64,000 nt of DNA from Imbricaverruca yamaguchii (lineage: Eukaryota; Arthropoda; Thecostraca; Neoverrucidae): contig JAOTOL010001316.1 in assembly GCA_034440575.1 (NCBI GenBank), positions 392,501-456,500 on the forward strand, written 5' to 3'. This document shows positions 1 through 13,389 of the stretch, piece by piece (within the stretch, counting starts at the first letter, position 1; every line of letters begins with the position of its first letter). The notes below the pieces were generated by a model. It did no database searches and had not been told where the DNA came from. It saw only the letters and a list, made by a program, of their open reading frames with translations. Made by a program: the position numbers and the translations under genes.

Positions 1-414
1 TCCGTCGTGCTCCATTTTATTGCTCTTCCTCTCTGTGGGGTTCGCTGTTTGTTTTCTCTTCTCCCCCTGACGAGGCACCACCTTTTCGGGGTGGGGGGGA
101 TTGAGTGCCCAAAAGACCCGGCGACCATCATGCCGGCGAGGGGTGAGACCAAGAGTGCCTCACTCGTTCGCTATGTTGCAACTACTGCGAATGGTGACAT
201 TTTGGATATTTGGAATATTATCCTCCTTGATCCGTCCCAAGTCAATTTCAAGGCAATTAGAAATCAAATTCGTGAAAGAGGCCAAGAAGGCAAATATGGT
301 GGGTCGAACCACCACCAAAGGTATAGAAATCTCCGCACTTAACCTTTTGGAGGGAAAGGATTACAAGTACTAAAAGGGCTGCAGTAAAGATGCTCTTGTT
401 GCGACACACCTGGT
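1..414. other. No recognisable feature
   Basis: Open frames of 90-111 codons overlap here in two frames (7-373), but neither has a motif I recognise and I see no convincing splice signals. I leave the stretch unassigned. Confidence 0.4.
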
Positions 415-740
415 CAGGGGCATCAATTTGTATCCTTTTGTGATGGCCATGACCCCACCAAGGTTGATTTTGGCCAACCCCCCAATGTTGGTTCCCTCCC
501 CCCCCCAATAAGCCATACTGTTTTTATGTTCACAAGAAAGCTAAAGAAAAAAAAGAAAGGAGAAAACACCATGCTTTATAGAAAACTTAGTTGATGTGAA
601 CCAGAGTATTTTGTATTATAAAGAAACAGATTAGGTTTAGATATTGGACTGACTCTCCACCTTTTGCTGCAAAATTGTGCAAAAAACAACAACAAAATAA
701 CTGGATTTCTCTCCACTGTGGAAGTACAACATGCATCATA
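415..740 (+). repeat. Dispersed repeat beginning CAGGGG, copy 1
   Basis: This stretch aligns by eye over about 320 bp with 1882-2195. Both begin CAGGGGC, continue into an AATTTGTATCC-like segment and a GGCC/CCCC-rich block, and share a later segment containing GACTCTCCACC. The CAGGGG start resembles hAT-type DNA transposon ends. No matching far terminus or 8-bp target duplication could be fixed, so the hAT label is only a guess. The repeat status is what the sequence shows. Confidence 0.6.
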
Positions 741-1295
741 AAATGCTGAGATTAGCAGATGCTGATGGATTATCAATCAGATTGCCTTATAAAAATTACT
801 ATGCCACGAAACAACAATTCCATTGTCATGCTGATATTTGTACACACCACCAATTACACATGTGCTTAACTCAAGTTCAATCAAGAATCAACTCATGGAT
901 CAATCATTTTTTGGATGAGCCACGAGTTGAATCATTCCTTTTCCCCAAAATAGATCTTGAGTTGGGTTCAATCACACCTTTCTATAAAAAAAAAGTTCCA
1001 TCATGAGTCAATCATTCAAATCACAATGAGTCACTTGAGTCTTGAGACTCAAATGCAAGCTATGGAAAAATTATATAAAGCATGCATCTTTGTGAATAGT
1101 ATGCCATGACACAAAGTAAGGAGCAAAACACAGCACAATTATTCATGCTTAGCATTACAATTGTCAAATTGTCAACTGCTAGTGAGTAAAGAATGAGGAG
1201 TACTGAAGTTATTCACCGAAAACCAATGACACTAACCACAAATAAGTACCTCTTAATGTTAAGCTTGGTATTCATAATAAATATCATGCATGAGT
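741..1295. other. AT-rich spacer with repeated GAGTT/TGAGTCA motifs
   Basis: No gene is seen. From about 860 to 1050 the sequence repeats degenerate GAGTTGAATCA-like words and ends in a cluster of TGAGTC motifs (near 1003-1050), which match the AP-1 core. This may be a decayed short repeat. Confidence 0.35.
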
Positions 1296-1379
1296 CAATC
1301 CTAGTGCCAGATGGGCGCTGTATGACCAACGCAGTCGATGCGCCCGAAAGCCCAAATAACCAACCAATCCTAGTGCCAG
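1296..1379 (+). mobile_element. Headless SINE 3' domain with target-site duplication
   Basis: A core of about 55 bp (1311-1365) is flanked by a 15-bp direct repeat, CAATCCTAGTGCCAG, at 1296-1310 and 1365-1379. The core begins GGGCGCTGTATGACC, contains AGTCGATGCGCCC and ends in CCAAATAACCAACCA. It aligns with the last third of the complete SINEs at 58100-58255 and 62977-63139 but has no tRNA-like head. The flanking duplication marks it as a separate insertion, not an eroded fragment. Confidence 0.75.
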
Positions 1380-1881
1380 GAATACAAAACACAGAAATGG
1401 GTTGTGATTGTTAAATAATATGGAACCAAAACATTCCTGCACTGAAATATGCATCTGCACTGAATAAAATAGCATTTATTTGTTATATACCACACGCACG
1501 TGTGACGCGCATGTGACAAATAACAAACAAAAGGTACGTTGGCCAGAGTGTAGATCGAAGTTATCCTTCAAGTCTGTATGACGTCAGACGAAGGTTTAAA
1601 AAAAATATTACCTCACCTTAGTTGCAGAAAACTTTTCTGAAATCATACGTTATGGCCACTTTCATTTTTGCTTTTCTACAAGCAAACATCTTCAGCTAAC
1701 TAGGTTAGTTATAAACTTATCCTGTTCTTTCCAGTGAACATTTAAAATGGGATGGCAATGTTCGACCAGATCGCGACCTTTGCCATCTCATTTTAACATG
1801 GGGCCAAGTACTCGTATTCTGCAGACAAGCACATTCATAAGCGGATCAGATGACATTCCAGTTTGAACTGTACAATCATGG
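1380..1881. other. No recognisable feature
   Basis: AT-rich DNA with a short CACGCACGTGTGACGCGC stretch near 1492. I see no gene, RNA or repeat boundary. Confidence 0.4.
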
Positions 1882-2195
1882 CAGGGGCGTCGATTTGTAT
1901 CCATTTGTGGGGGCCATGGCCCCACAAATGTTGATCTTGGCCCCCTCAATGCTGATTTGGCCCCCCAATAACCTATGACATTTTTGTGCTGATAGGAAAA
2001 CTAAAGGAAAAATTGAAAATGGCTTGCTACCTATAAAGCTTAGTTGACGCCAACCAGCACAATTTGTACTGAAATGAAAGATTTGGATTGGATAGTGGAT
2101 TGACTCTCCACCTCTTGCTGCAAAAGGGAAAATTGTGTGAAAAAAAACCAAACGGGAGTTGGATTTTCTTCGACTTTGCAAGCACAGCTTCGTAG
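1882..2195 (+). repeat. Dispersed repeat beginning CAGGGG, copy 2
   Basis: Second copy of the repeat at 415-740, in the same orientation. It starts CAGGGGCGTCGATTTG, passes through a GGCCCC block, and continues into the shared segment containing GACTCTCCACC. The two copies differ by many substitutions and small indels, so they are old. Confidence 0.6.
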
Positions 2196-2810
2196 CTTAC
2201 ACGAACCCTGTAGTTATGCAAGGTCAAACCCCATCACCAAATATCTGGAAAGACTTAATACACACTAGCGCGCATGAAGTGCTACAATCGCGTTCTTCTC
2301 ATTCAAATCTCATCCAAAATCGTTCTCATTTCGTTCTCAAAATCGTTCTCATCCAAAATCGTAGTATCCACAGATAAGATGTTCAGTTACATAATCACAA
2401 AGTCCAAGTTCTAATTTGCGGTTGCGGTCGGTCAACAAATATGACTGAGGTGAGATATTTGTGATGCAATTTCGCCCAGTGTTTAGGAACAGCAGATGAA
2501 AAAGTTGGTAGGTGACTTTCAACAAGTCTAGTTCATGCCACTTTTTTCTGATTTGTGCTCAGGGTTTCTATGCTAATACCACATAGCTACCATAATTGTC
2601 TTCAAGAAGAGCTGGTTTTACTTTGCTTTTATTAATATTTTAATTCCATTGCTCATCGTGCTTTTTCTGCCCAGGATTTGGCAACCCAATGTTGCATTTC
2701 CGTCAGAGGGTGGCACAGCTTAAAGTAATTTCTGATATATTATGTTGTTTAATGCAATGCTTAGGAATGTGATGAACATGTTGCAACCAATCATTTTGGT
2801 AAATTTGTGT
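2196..2810. other. Spacer with short TCGTTCTCA repeats
   Basis: No gene is seen. From about 2290 to 2362 the word TCGTTCTCA/TCATCCAAAATCG recurs four or five times as a short degenerate tandem repeat. The rest is unremarkable AT-rich DNA. Confidence 0.4.
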
Positions 2811-2945
2811 CTTAAAGTGTTTTATGAATTCTTCGAATTTATCATTTGAATGCAATGTTTATGAATTTGACTAAGATGATGGGACCACTCATTGTCTGCA
2901 TAATTGCCTGTTTTCCAGGTTGTGAGCAAAATAACAAAAAAAGGC
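2811..2945 (-). repeat. Inverted fragment of the ~480-bp CCTAACC repeat family
   Basis: Read on the - strand, this stretch matches 6440-6550. Shared words include TTATTTTGCTCACAACNTG, GAGTGGTNCCATCATCTTAG and TTCATAAACATTGCATT. The family lies on both sides of the CR1 insertion, in opposite orientations. Confidence 0.65.
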
Positions 2946-3040
2946 TTCGAATAACGTAACAGGATGAAGTACATTTTTAGTAAATAAAAGAAAAATTCAA
3001 CATACCTACCTCGCTTTGGAGAAAAATAAAACTTTTGTTA

Positions 3041-5978
3041 GGAGCATTTGTTAAGTGTATGATGTTTAATGCTCAGAGTATCCGTTCCAAATTTGATGAG
3101 TTCAAGTGTTATGTTGCTGAGGAGGAACCGGATTTTGTTTGTATTACGGAGGCATGGGTCAGTGAAGGATATTTTGGAGATAACTTACAGGACTATGAGA
3201 TCCAGGGATACAATATGTTTTCGTGCAATAGGGGTCCAGCAATGAAAGGGGGTGGTGTAATGCTCTATGTGAATAGCTTATTCAGTTCTCAAAAAGTAGC
3301 AGGTGGGGATAAAAATGTGTCTGTGGAGTCCATTTGGCTTGATGTCACTGTGGGAAAAGGCAACAGCAATACTCTTAGGATAGGAGCTTTCTACCGATCA
3401 GGAACCCTGCCACATTCTCAGCAACTGGAGCTTGACAAGGTGATTTGTGAGGAAATCAGTAGAAACTTTAAGAGGAAGTGCCTTATTCTCGGTGACTTTA
3501 ATCTAAAAGGTTATGAAAATGCTGGTGTTGGCTCCCATCATGCAAAATGTTCAGGAAATGCCTTGAAGAGGACCTGTTCTTACACCAGTTTGTATCGGAA
3601 CCTACCAGGCATTGTTCATTCTTGGACCTTGTATTCTCGGATTTAAGTGACTTGGTTCAAGACTTGACTGTAGGCGAAACTCTGGGAAAAAGTGACCATA
3701 ACATAGTTAGATTCAAGGCACATGTAGGGGAAACTATCAAGGATAATTTGGTAAAGGTTCCAAATTTCAACAAAGCAGACTTTAACGGCATGAGAGCGGC
3801 TTTAAGTGCCATCAGATGGGAAGAAGAATTCTCCAATTTAAATGCCTGTGAAATGTGGGAAAAGTTCAAATCTTACTTAAAGGAAACTCAGATTAGACAT
3901 GTCCCTCAAAAGCAAAGACGCAAAAGAAGGGTAGGAAAGCCAGCATGGCTTACACCAGACGTGATAAAAGCAATTAGGGCTAAGAAAACTGCATTTAGAG
4001 TTTTTAAAGAAGCCTCAAATGTCATTAATCTAAAGGCGTATCGAAAAGCTAGAGACACTGTGAAGCAAAAAACCAGAGGAGCAAAGCGAGCAAAGGAACT
4101 GGATTTAGCTAGAAACTGTAATGGGGACAGTAAAAAGTTCTATAGTTTCTACAAGCTGAGTAAAGTTTCTAACACAATTGGTCCACTGGAAGTAAACGGG
4201 ACTACATTGGGTGGGGATAGTGAGATGGTTGAGGAGCTGAGCAAGCAGTTCAAATCAGTGTTTACATTGGAAGATATGACCAATCTGCCGACCGTACACC
4301 ATAGTTCAGATACATGGGATCTGACAAATGACGTTGATTTCATTGGTAGTGATGTTGTTTACAATCATATCAGGAAAATAAAGCCAAATAAGGCAGCAGG
4401 ACCTGATGATATTTATGCTAGGGTGTTGCGGAAAACTGAAAAGGAACTGGCATTTCCACTTAGTATAATATTTTGTAGATCAGTTTCACAAAATGAAATT
4501 CCAACCGATTGGAAAAGGGCAAATGTAGTTCCTATTTTCAAGAAAGGAGAAAGAGGGAAAGTTGAAAACTATAGGCCAATAAGTCTCACATCCCTAGTCT
4601 GCAAGGTACTCGAATCAATTATCAAGGATAGAATAGTTAGTTATCTGGAAGGTAGCAGATTGATTCAAGATACTCAACATGGATTTAGAAAAGGACGATC
4701 GTGTCTCACAAACCTCTTGGACTTTTTTAACTTCGCCACAGAACAATTTGATCAGGGAAATCAGGTTGATGTAGCATATCTTGACTTTAGTAAGGCCTTT
4801 GACAAGGTACCCCATAAACGGTTAATGATACAGCTTCAGTCCCATGGTATTGCAGGTAGCATCTTAAAATGGATAGAGTTGTGGCTTTCAGATAGACAGC
4901 AAAGAGTGATGCTAAATGGTACAAAGTCATCATGGCAAAATGTTCTTAGTGGAGTCCCCCAGGGGTCAGTACTAGGGCCATTACTGTTCATTATATTTGT
5001 AAATAACATTGAAAGTGGCCTAAGCAGTAAAGTTTTGAAATTTGCAGATGATTTGAAGGTCTTTAGGGCAATAACAGGTCAGGATGAGCATATCTCGCTG
5101 CAAAAAGACTTAGACGAACTTGTGAAGTGGTCCGAAGAATGGCAAATGAAATTTAACTTTGATAAGTGCAAAATCATGCATGTAGGTAAGCAGCATATGA
5201 AGGCTCCATACTTGATGGGTGGCCAAGTGCTATCAGTGACTCAACAGGAAAAGGATTTAGGTGTTATTCTAAACACAAAATTGGGGGCATCAGAACAGAC
5301 CAAGGAAGCCAGGAAGAAGGCACTGAGAATGCTCGGGGCAATAAATAGGAATGTATCATACAGAAGTGAGGAAGTGATCAGGAAGCTTTACTGTGCATAC
5401 GTCAGGCCACATTTGGAATACTGCATCCAAGCTTGGTCTCCTAGCTATGAAAAAGATTGTTGGCTTTTAGAGAGAGTACAAAAGAGGGCTACAAAAATGG
5501 TTAATGGCATAAGCAACCTGGCATATGAGGAAAGATTGAAGAAATTGAATATGTTTTCACTTAGATATAGAAGGCTGAGAGGAGATCTCATCGAGGTCTT
5601 TAAATTTGTCAATGGTCTGGAGAGAGGATACCTTGGGGAAATGTTTGAATTTAACAGAAATGATGCAATTAGAGGACATAAATTCAAAATTAAAATTAAC
5701 CACAGCAGAACAAGGTTAAGGCAAACTTTCTTCACCAACAGGGTGGAACACTGGAACCAGCTGCCAGAAAACATCGTCAGTAGCAGAACATTGAACATCT
5801 TTAAAAACAGCATAGACAATCATTATAAGAATAGAGGGCTTGCTTTTCAGTATTACAGGGATGGCTGATTGGCAGATTTGGTGGGCAACTGGTTCAGTGT
5901 ACAGAGTGCATCCAAGAAGGGCCCTTGTGGCTCAGAGTTGCACTGATCTTTTATGTCTTTATGTCTTTATGTCTTTAA
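3041..5978 (+). mobile_element. CR1-type non-LTR retrotransposon, copy 1 (5'-truncated, nearly intact ORF2)
   Basis: A LINE of about 2.94 kb. Homology with the copy at 51254-54190 begins exactly at GGAGCATTTGTTAAG, just before ORF2, so ORF1 is missing here. The body encodes an apurinic-type endonuclease followed by reverse transcriptase. The 3' end is a short octamer tail of about three TTTATGTC units (5949-5977), as expected of CR1/L2-type elements, which end in short direct repeats and not poly(A). No target-site duplication is evident. A fragment of one dispersed repeat family lies on each side. Confidence 0.93.
3059..5868 (+). pseudogene. CR1 ORF2: endonuclease-reverse transcriptase with one frameshift
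   Basis: The ORF2 product nicks target DNA and copies element RNA by target-primed reverse transcription. The endonuclease part (from 3059) shows MFNAQSIRSK, ITEAW, the GDFN motif at 3491-3502 and SDHN at 3691-3702. Reverse transcriptase follows: YRPISLTS near 4573, GFRKGRSCL near 4680, LDFSKAFDKVP near 4780, GVPQGSVLGP at 4951-4980 and catalytic FADD at 5041-5052. The C-terminal region runs to the stop at 5866-5868. The frame changes near 3530-3540. Comparison with copy 2, which has four C where this copy has three, points to a single-base deletion. Otherwise the frame is open for about 770 codons. It is disabled as read, but probably young. Confidence 0.92.
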
Positions 5979-5984
5979 AACTAA

Positions 5985-7490
5985 CAACTAACATCTTCAA
6001 AACTGCAAACAATATAGTTTCTCCTTTTTCAAAATAGAAAAACCAATCCCAGCCTAACCTAATCTAGGAAAAACTATTTTTGGAGATGAACTCCATTTTC
6101 TGTTAAATTCTGGGGAGATTTTCGCCAAAAAAGAAAGAAAATTAAAACACCTAAACAAAATTGACCCAACCAAACCTAGGCAATTCTCTGCGTTATGGAG
6201 GCAAATGTGTGTATAAACTTGTCTTGTTGCCACCTTAAAACACAATATTTATGGTTAGGCTAGGCTTGGTTAGGTTTTTCATTTGTTAAATTTCAAAGAA
6301 ATACATTGCGTGATATTTTTCCAGTTTTGTTTTTAGAATTGTTTTCTTCAAAGGCAGGCTAGACTGTTGTTAGGTTACGTCATCTTACACTTCGAATGTA
6401 TTTGTTTTTATGCTATGTTGCCTAATTCAAATCTCATGTGTGTGTGTTATTTTGCTCACAACGTGAAAAAGTAAGAATTTGCACATAAAATGAGTGGTGC
6501 CATCATCTTAGTCGCATTCATAAACATTGCATTTAAAATATATATTCCAAAAATGAGTAAAACACCAAAAAGTGAAAATTTATCATCCTATCCTCTGGAA
6601 ATACATGCTTTTCAATGGGGGGGGGTATGAATAACATCCAAAAGGGGTGTGGAGTTAGGTAATATGGCATAAAAACAAAGTTTTAAAAATATGTAAGATA
6701 GCCTTACATAACCCGCCCCAACTTTCCATGCAAGAAATGGATTGCTTGTATTGACATTTTCCAGGCATTTTTCTCATGGATTTTCAACTTCAAAACCTAA
6801 CCTAATCTAACCTAAACTAGCATGCACTGATATTTTAAAAGAAAATTATAATGCTTTAAATATATTTCCAAAAAATGATTTTTTTTTACAACAAAGCCTA
6901 GCCTGACCTGACTTAACCAACCCTCACTCCTTTGTATGCTTCATGCAGGTAAAATGTGTGTAGCACTTGTCTGGTGCTTACCTTAAACTGCAATTATGCC
7001 TGGCTTTTTAGGTATATTTTTGTCGGTTTACGGTAATCTCTCATTAACGTGCTGAACACAATGTAACCACTCATTTCCTCCGCCCAAGCATACTTTTCAA
7101 TTTGGAGGCAACATGACTCCGAAAAAGTGGCTTGGATTTGAGTAATAAGTTTTAAAATAATGTTCAAAGTATAGAAAAAGAAGATGTAACAAAATCTTCT
7201 TCACCTAGCCTAGTCTTCCATGCATGAAATGCAATTATTTTCTACTGGACAATTTCCTAACATGTTTTTTTCTTCACATTTTCGAATTTTCGAAAGTAAA
7301 AAGTTTCCTAACCTAATTTAGCTTGAACTGTTTTTGAACAAAAAAATATTTTTGAAAGGAAAGAACTAACTTACAACAAAAGCCTACCCTAGCATAACTC
7401 GGCAAAACCTTTGAATGATTCATGGAGGTAAAATGTGTGTACAATTTGTTTTGTGTTTACCTTAAACTTCAATAATCCATCTTTTCTTGC
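5985..7490 (+). repeat. Tandem ~480-bp CCTAACC-containing repeat family
   Basis: Two to three diverged units lie head to tail. Landmarks recur at about 6560-7030 and 7040-7480: CATTTCCTC, GCATACTTTTCAATT, CTTCCATGCA, CTAACCTAA and GTAAAATGTGTGTA. A less regular unit lies before 6250. A further single unit lies near 46290-46800 and an inverted piece at 2811-2945. The CCTAACC words resemble arthropod TTAGG telomere repeats, but they are scattered and internal, so I read this as a dispersed repeat and not a telomere relic. No protein is encoded. Confidence 0.65.
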
Positions 7491-8282
7491 TGCATGATGC
7501 ACGTGATGCGAGCATTGCACTTATTGCTTCCCAAAGAACAATAATATGTTGGAAGTGCTATGTTTTCAGGAATGGATTCCTGGGCTGACAACATTTACTC
7601 AGTTGCCAATTTACAGGTCAGATCTACATCAGCGGGTCATGTGTTAAGAAACAATAAATTCATCGACATCCATACACCGGTGTGTGGATAATAAGTTACT
7701 CTGACGATTTCTGATGTAATTTGAATACATCTTATATTCATCTCATTGGAAAATGACAAGTTTTCATGCTAGAAGCAGGCGAAGTTAAAGTTAAACTAAA
7801 CGAAGTTAAACTACTTATATATCATCATATGAGTGGTCAGTTCACTAAGAAGACAACAAAGTCACTTCAATAACATTAAAAACAGCAGGAGGCTCACTCT
7901 TTTCTAATGTTCGAAATCGATGACAGTGCTTTTTTAATCATGTTTGAAGCTGAGGAAGGAAGTGTATTCCTTTGAATGTAGAGGTCCTTTGAACCCTATC
8001 TTATGTCCTTCACAATACTGCTCCATCCACCTCCAACTCCAACCCTGACAAAACTTCAGGAGCGCATCCATCTCCAAAGTAGCATGTAGAAGAAGGCATG
8101 TATTGCAGCATACCTACTGTGATCTGAATTACATTGTATCCCTGCTGCCTTATCATCCATCCTTGCCGATCCATGTAGCAGATGTTTGACTTTCCTCAAT
8201 CTGTCTGAATAACTTGGGAGTTGAAATCACGTATGAGTGATGAACCAGATGAACTACTGGATTCTTATATTGCAGTATTGCG
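7491..8282. other. No recognisable feature
   Basis: AT-rich single-copy-looking DNA. No ORF, RNA structure or repeat boundary stood out. Confidence 0.4.
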
Positions 8283-8830
8283 TTGCATAGTGGCATACCG
8301 AATGGGGGGAGAGCATTGTGGGCAGTTGCCCCACCCTCCTGATAGGCTGTGGGGCCCCCAATAATCCACCGAGCTCAGGAAAAAAAAATGCGACATGCTC
8401 CCTAAAAATCCCGCTTGTTCTAAAAAAAATGTTGTGTCCCTAAAAGTTGCGCAGGGGCCTCTGATAATAACGCTGGGGCCTCGAAACCCTCCATCTGGGC
8501 CCCTGAAAGTCACGCTGTGGCCCCCAAAAAGGTCTTCCCTGGTTCCAGAAAATCACAACTTGGCCACAAACGGTCGGGCCGGGACCCCCTGAAAATCACG
8601 CTGAATTTGGGATAGCAATAATTATCGCCCGGGTTAAAAAAAAATAACAACTGGGCCACAAACGGTAAGGCCGGGACTCCCTGAAAAACCATGAACCTGG
8701 GATACCAATAAATCTCTCCCGGGCCCCTATAAATCACTCTAGAAGCATGATAGGTCGCACCGGGGCTCTAAAGTATCGTAGGGGTCACTAAAAAATTAAG
8801 CCGGGGAAAATCGAATTGGTCGATAAAATG
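8283..8830 (+). repeat. Degenerate GGGGCC/AAAATCACGC array 1
   Basis: After a leader resembling those at 25200 and 40715 (AGTGGCATACCGAATGGGG, then TGTGGGGCCCCCAATAATC), the sequence alternates GGGGCC or CCGGG blocks with CTAAAAATCACGC-like blocks about every 20-30 bp. Units are too diverged for a strict consensus. No coding potential is supported. Confidence 0.6.
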
Positions 8831-8845
8831 AATAGACCCACGGGG

Positions 8846-10510
<1,665 letters not shown>

Positions 10511-10513
10511 CAC

Positions 10514-11201
10514 CTGGTGCGTAGACCATTCCAATTCCAACGATTTGAACACTGCTTTGATTTCTGACATTATTCTTACTTTCCGAAGTTTTGTACTTTT
10601 TATTTCCGACTCCAGAGGAAAAAAATTATTCGAGCCGACATATCCATTTCAAAACCGTCAGTTGACACTTCTGGGAATCTCCTGGGTTGACCATTTTTCG
10701 GATTCCTTGGCCGTGGCCGGAGAGGCATCCACCCAGTATTTCCTACTCTTGCTTTCGGCTGCGCCATTGGGTACGGGTGGAGTTTTTAAACTGTTGTAAA
10801 ACAAATCGTAGGACGATAGCGTTGATTGATGTATATGATCCGTTATGCATTTTAGTTTGCTTGGTGTGGTGTGTGGTGACTGACTAGACTCGGCGATCAC
10901 GATGACTACATCAGTGCACATGCTTGATCAGAGGACATCGTTTTCGATTCTTATGATTTTGTGGAAGCTGTGCCCCCTTCCCTACCCTGAATTCGCTCAA
11001 CCAAAACTTTGGCTTCATCCCTCCCTAATGTTAGTCACCAAGGAAATAACTTCACCCACCATCATCCCAGTTCAGGCCTGCTATGCTCCAATGTTCCATC
11101 AATGCCGCTGTGTTTTAGCCTGCGAATCGGCGTAGAAATATTTTATTTCAGCCGTTGTGTGTTTGTTGGTGTGTGAAGTGAAGGGAGAGTGACGGTGACG
11201 T

Positions 11202-11253
<52 letters not shown>

Positions 11254-11577
11254 ATTCGCGATGATGATGGACCCGAGTCCACTGCATGACACTGTAGTAG
11301 CATGCTATGACTCACAGTTTGTATTGACATGTACTGTGCATTGCTCTCTTGCTTATGTGACTTCACCTGCTACCGGACGATTTTTCCTGTTGGCGAGGAT
11401 GCTGAATAAGCATCAATATACACATCGTGAAATAAAAATCAGAATTATTCAGTTCTCAAAATATAATGGGCGACATCAGATGAGTTTTTGGTTGGTGGGC
11501 GGGCGGGACGGTCTAATACACTTCGTCCCCCCCCACGCCCCCTCCCCCAGTTTTTTCTCCAAAAATCGACACCCCTG
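10514..11577 (+). repeat. Duplicated element, unit 2, with short GACGAT microsatellite
   Basis: Second unit of the pair, about 1.06 kb, ending with the same AAAATCGACACCCCTG terminus as unit 1. It lacks the extra block near 9220-9700 and has a shorter microsatellite (11190-11262, mostly GACGAT). Divergence outside the microsatellite is considerable, so the duplication is not recent. Confidence 0.65.
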
Positions 11578-12004
11578 GTGTGTGTCTGTGTGTGTGTGTC
11601 TGGGTATGTATGTGCCGCAAATTGATGAACCGATCTGACCTCAGTTCGAAGTGCGAGAAATATTGCAGTTTGAAGTTCAAACCCAAGCAATCTCCAAACC
11701 TATTATTGGTGACAGCCAGAGAGCTCCGAGAAGCATGGCTTTGCTGGCAAGGTGTCGAACAAACAATCCTCCCGACCTTCGGTCCGATTGTGTGAAAATG
11801 CGTAGGCACTGCAAAAATGGAAGCTTACTCCGCTATGTCAGGGTACGTGTTTGGTTCTCCATTCGGCATCTGACAACCCGGTCGAACTGTGTTGCCCCCC
11901 CCCCCCATGACAATTCCTGGACCCATGTTTACAGTATGTGGCGTACGATGATGCCTTGTACTTCTTTTTGTAATATCCTTCTGCATTCTGCATTGAAAAA
12001 AAAA
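11578..12004. other. Spacer with short GT-rich tract
   Basis: A TG/GT-rich tract occupies about 11575-11615. The rest has no recognisable gene or repeat. It lies directly upstream of the CpG-rich leader of the Ly6-type gene. Confidence 0.4.
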
Positions 12005-12044
12005 CTTATTCGTGAGACTGGATCGATCTACAACTGGTCCCACA

Positions 12045-12339
12045 CATAATAGACTGGAGCCGGCCGGGACTTTCCCCGATCCCGTGTACGGAGCCGGCGC
12101 CGTGCCGAGGCTTGGGTGGTCCACCTGGCGGCGGCGTGGCTCCGGCCGCCGGCTGCCAGCGAGAGGCTCGCCTGCTGCTCGCAGCGCGTCCCAGTCTGGG
12201 CTGAGGGCCGGCCCCAGCACACTTTCTCTGCTGGCTCGGTGCCGCCGACAAGGTCCAGTCAGCTGCGCCCGCCCAACATGGCCGCGGTCAGACGCAGATA
12301 GTCGCTCCAGCATATGGCCGTGTGCAGCAGCGGGCAAAC
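12045..12339 (+). promoter_or_regulatory. CpG-rich putative promoter and 5' leader of the Ly6-type gene
   Basis: This stretch of about 300 bp is markedly richer in G+C and CpG than its surroundings (GCCGGCGCCGTGCCGAGG and similar runs) and ends at the first coding exon. I cannot place a transcription start: no clear TATA box is positioned. The bases before the ATG (AAAC) put A at -3, a good initiation context. An upstream non-coding exon cannot be excluded. Promoter function is inferred from composition and position only. Confidence 0.5.
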
Positions 12340-12403
12340 ATGAATTGCACCGGTGTCGTGTTGTGTTATGCTCTATTACTGAGCATTGTCACCGCTGCTA
12401 ATG
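12340..12403 (+). CDS. Ly6/uPAR quiver-like protein, exon 1 (signal peptide)
   Basis: First coding exon of a three-exon gene; the full product is 147 residues. The ATG at 12340 opens 21 codons plus one base. They encode a hydrophobic leader (VVLCYALLLSIVTA core) typical of a secretory signal peptide, probably cleaved near the exon end. The exon stops at a strong donor, G|GTGAGTAG. The first base of the split glycine codon is completed by GC at the start of exon 2 (phase 1). The ATG was chosen because it is the first in frame, has A at -3 and yields the signal peptide. Intron 1 spans 12404-21865 and is filled with repeats. Confidence 0.85.
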
Positions 12404-13380
12404 GTGAGTAGACTGCGGTTTGCTTCCGGCCGATCTGCCCCTTTGTCCTGAGACGCTATACGGTAGATCAGAGGTCATGATCTGCGGTGCGCAGCCGTAC
12501 TGGGGCGAGGCTGGTGTGTGTGCTCATCATCATTATTCTGATTTACCCATGAGCGCTATATGCGAGACAAATCATACTTTGGTCCCCGATCTCCACATTC
12601 CGTGATATGTCGCCGATGTTCACTGGGTATTCATTTCAGGCTTAACATTGTTTCAATGCGGCTTACCAAAATCAAAAAGTTGTCACAAATGGAACAAAGC
12701 CGAGGAAATCAGTATTGCAACTCATTAGGTGTGGTGGAAGAAATAAACGAACAACTGACGGAAACAGCGAACTGAGCAAAGGCAGCGAGGTCACGGATGG
12801 TCTTTCAGCAGGCCATGTGTTGTTTGGACCCGGCTGTGAGGGATAACGAGTAATTCCTGATTGACACCATCGCTTCTTGGTTAACTGCCACAAGGGCTTG
12901 GAAACTGCGCGATCTGCAGTATACGTTGTGTGTACACCCTATGATTCTGGCGCAATCAATTTTTCTTTTTTTTTCGCTTATTAAATGTCTTCTCCGCCAT
13001 TTGCATGCTCATCCACGAAGAAGACACACGTACTAGGAATTGCTCCCCTAAATTTCAAAGGTGCGCACGTGCCATCACGTCTCAAACACACTTTCGACAC
13101 GAAACTTTGGCCCGCATTAATGTGTTGTAGGTTCAGTTATCCAGTTGCGCTTGCATCCGTTGAAAAAAAAACAGCCTCAGTTCAGAATTTCGTACGTCGA
13201 TACCGCACAATGCCATCTCACTGTCAGCTGTACACTCTAGCTGTGATTTGATCAGTCAGCTGTGAACTCTTACTGTGGTTTGATCACGACTGGAGATGAG
13301 CAGCGGTGGCTGCGTTGACTGAGATTTGTAGGGAGACATTTATGCCGAATCGTTCGTGCAACGTCATAAGCCAAACGGTA
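12404..13380. other. Intron 1, proximal part: nothing recognised
   Basis: Starts at the GTGAGT donor. I see only short unsupported ORFs and no repeat family found elsewhere in the window. Confidence 0.4.
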
Positions 13381-13389
13381 AATTTCACG

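Noticed and set aside
6780..7330. Internal telomere (CCTAA) array
   Set aside because: CCTAACC words are scattered, not in register, and belong to a ~480-bp dispersed repeat.
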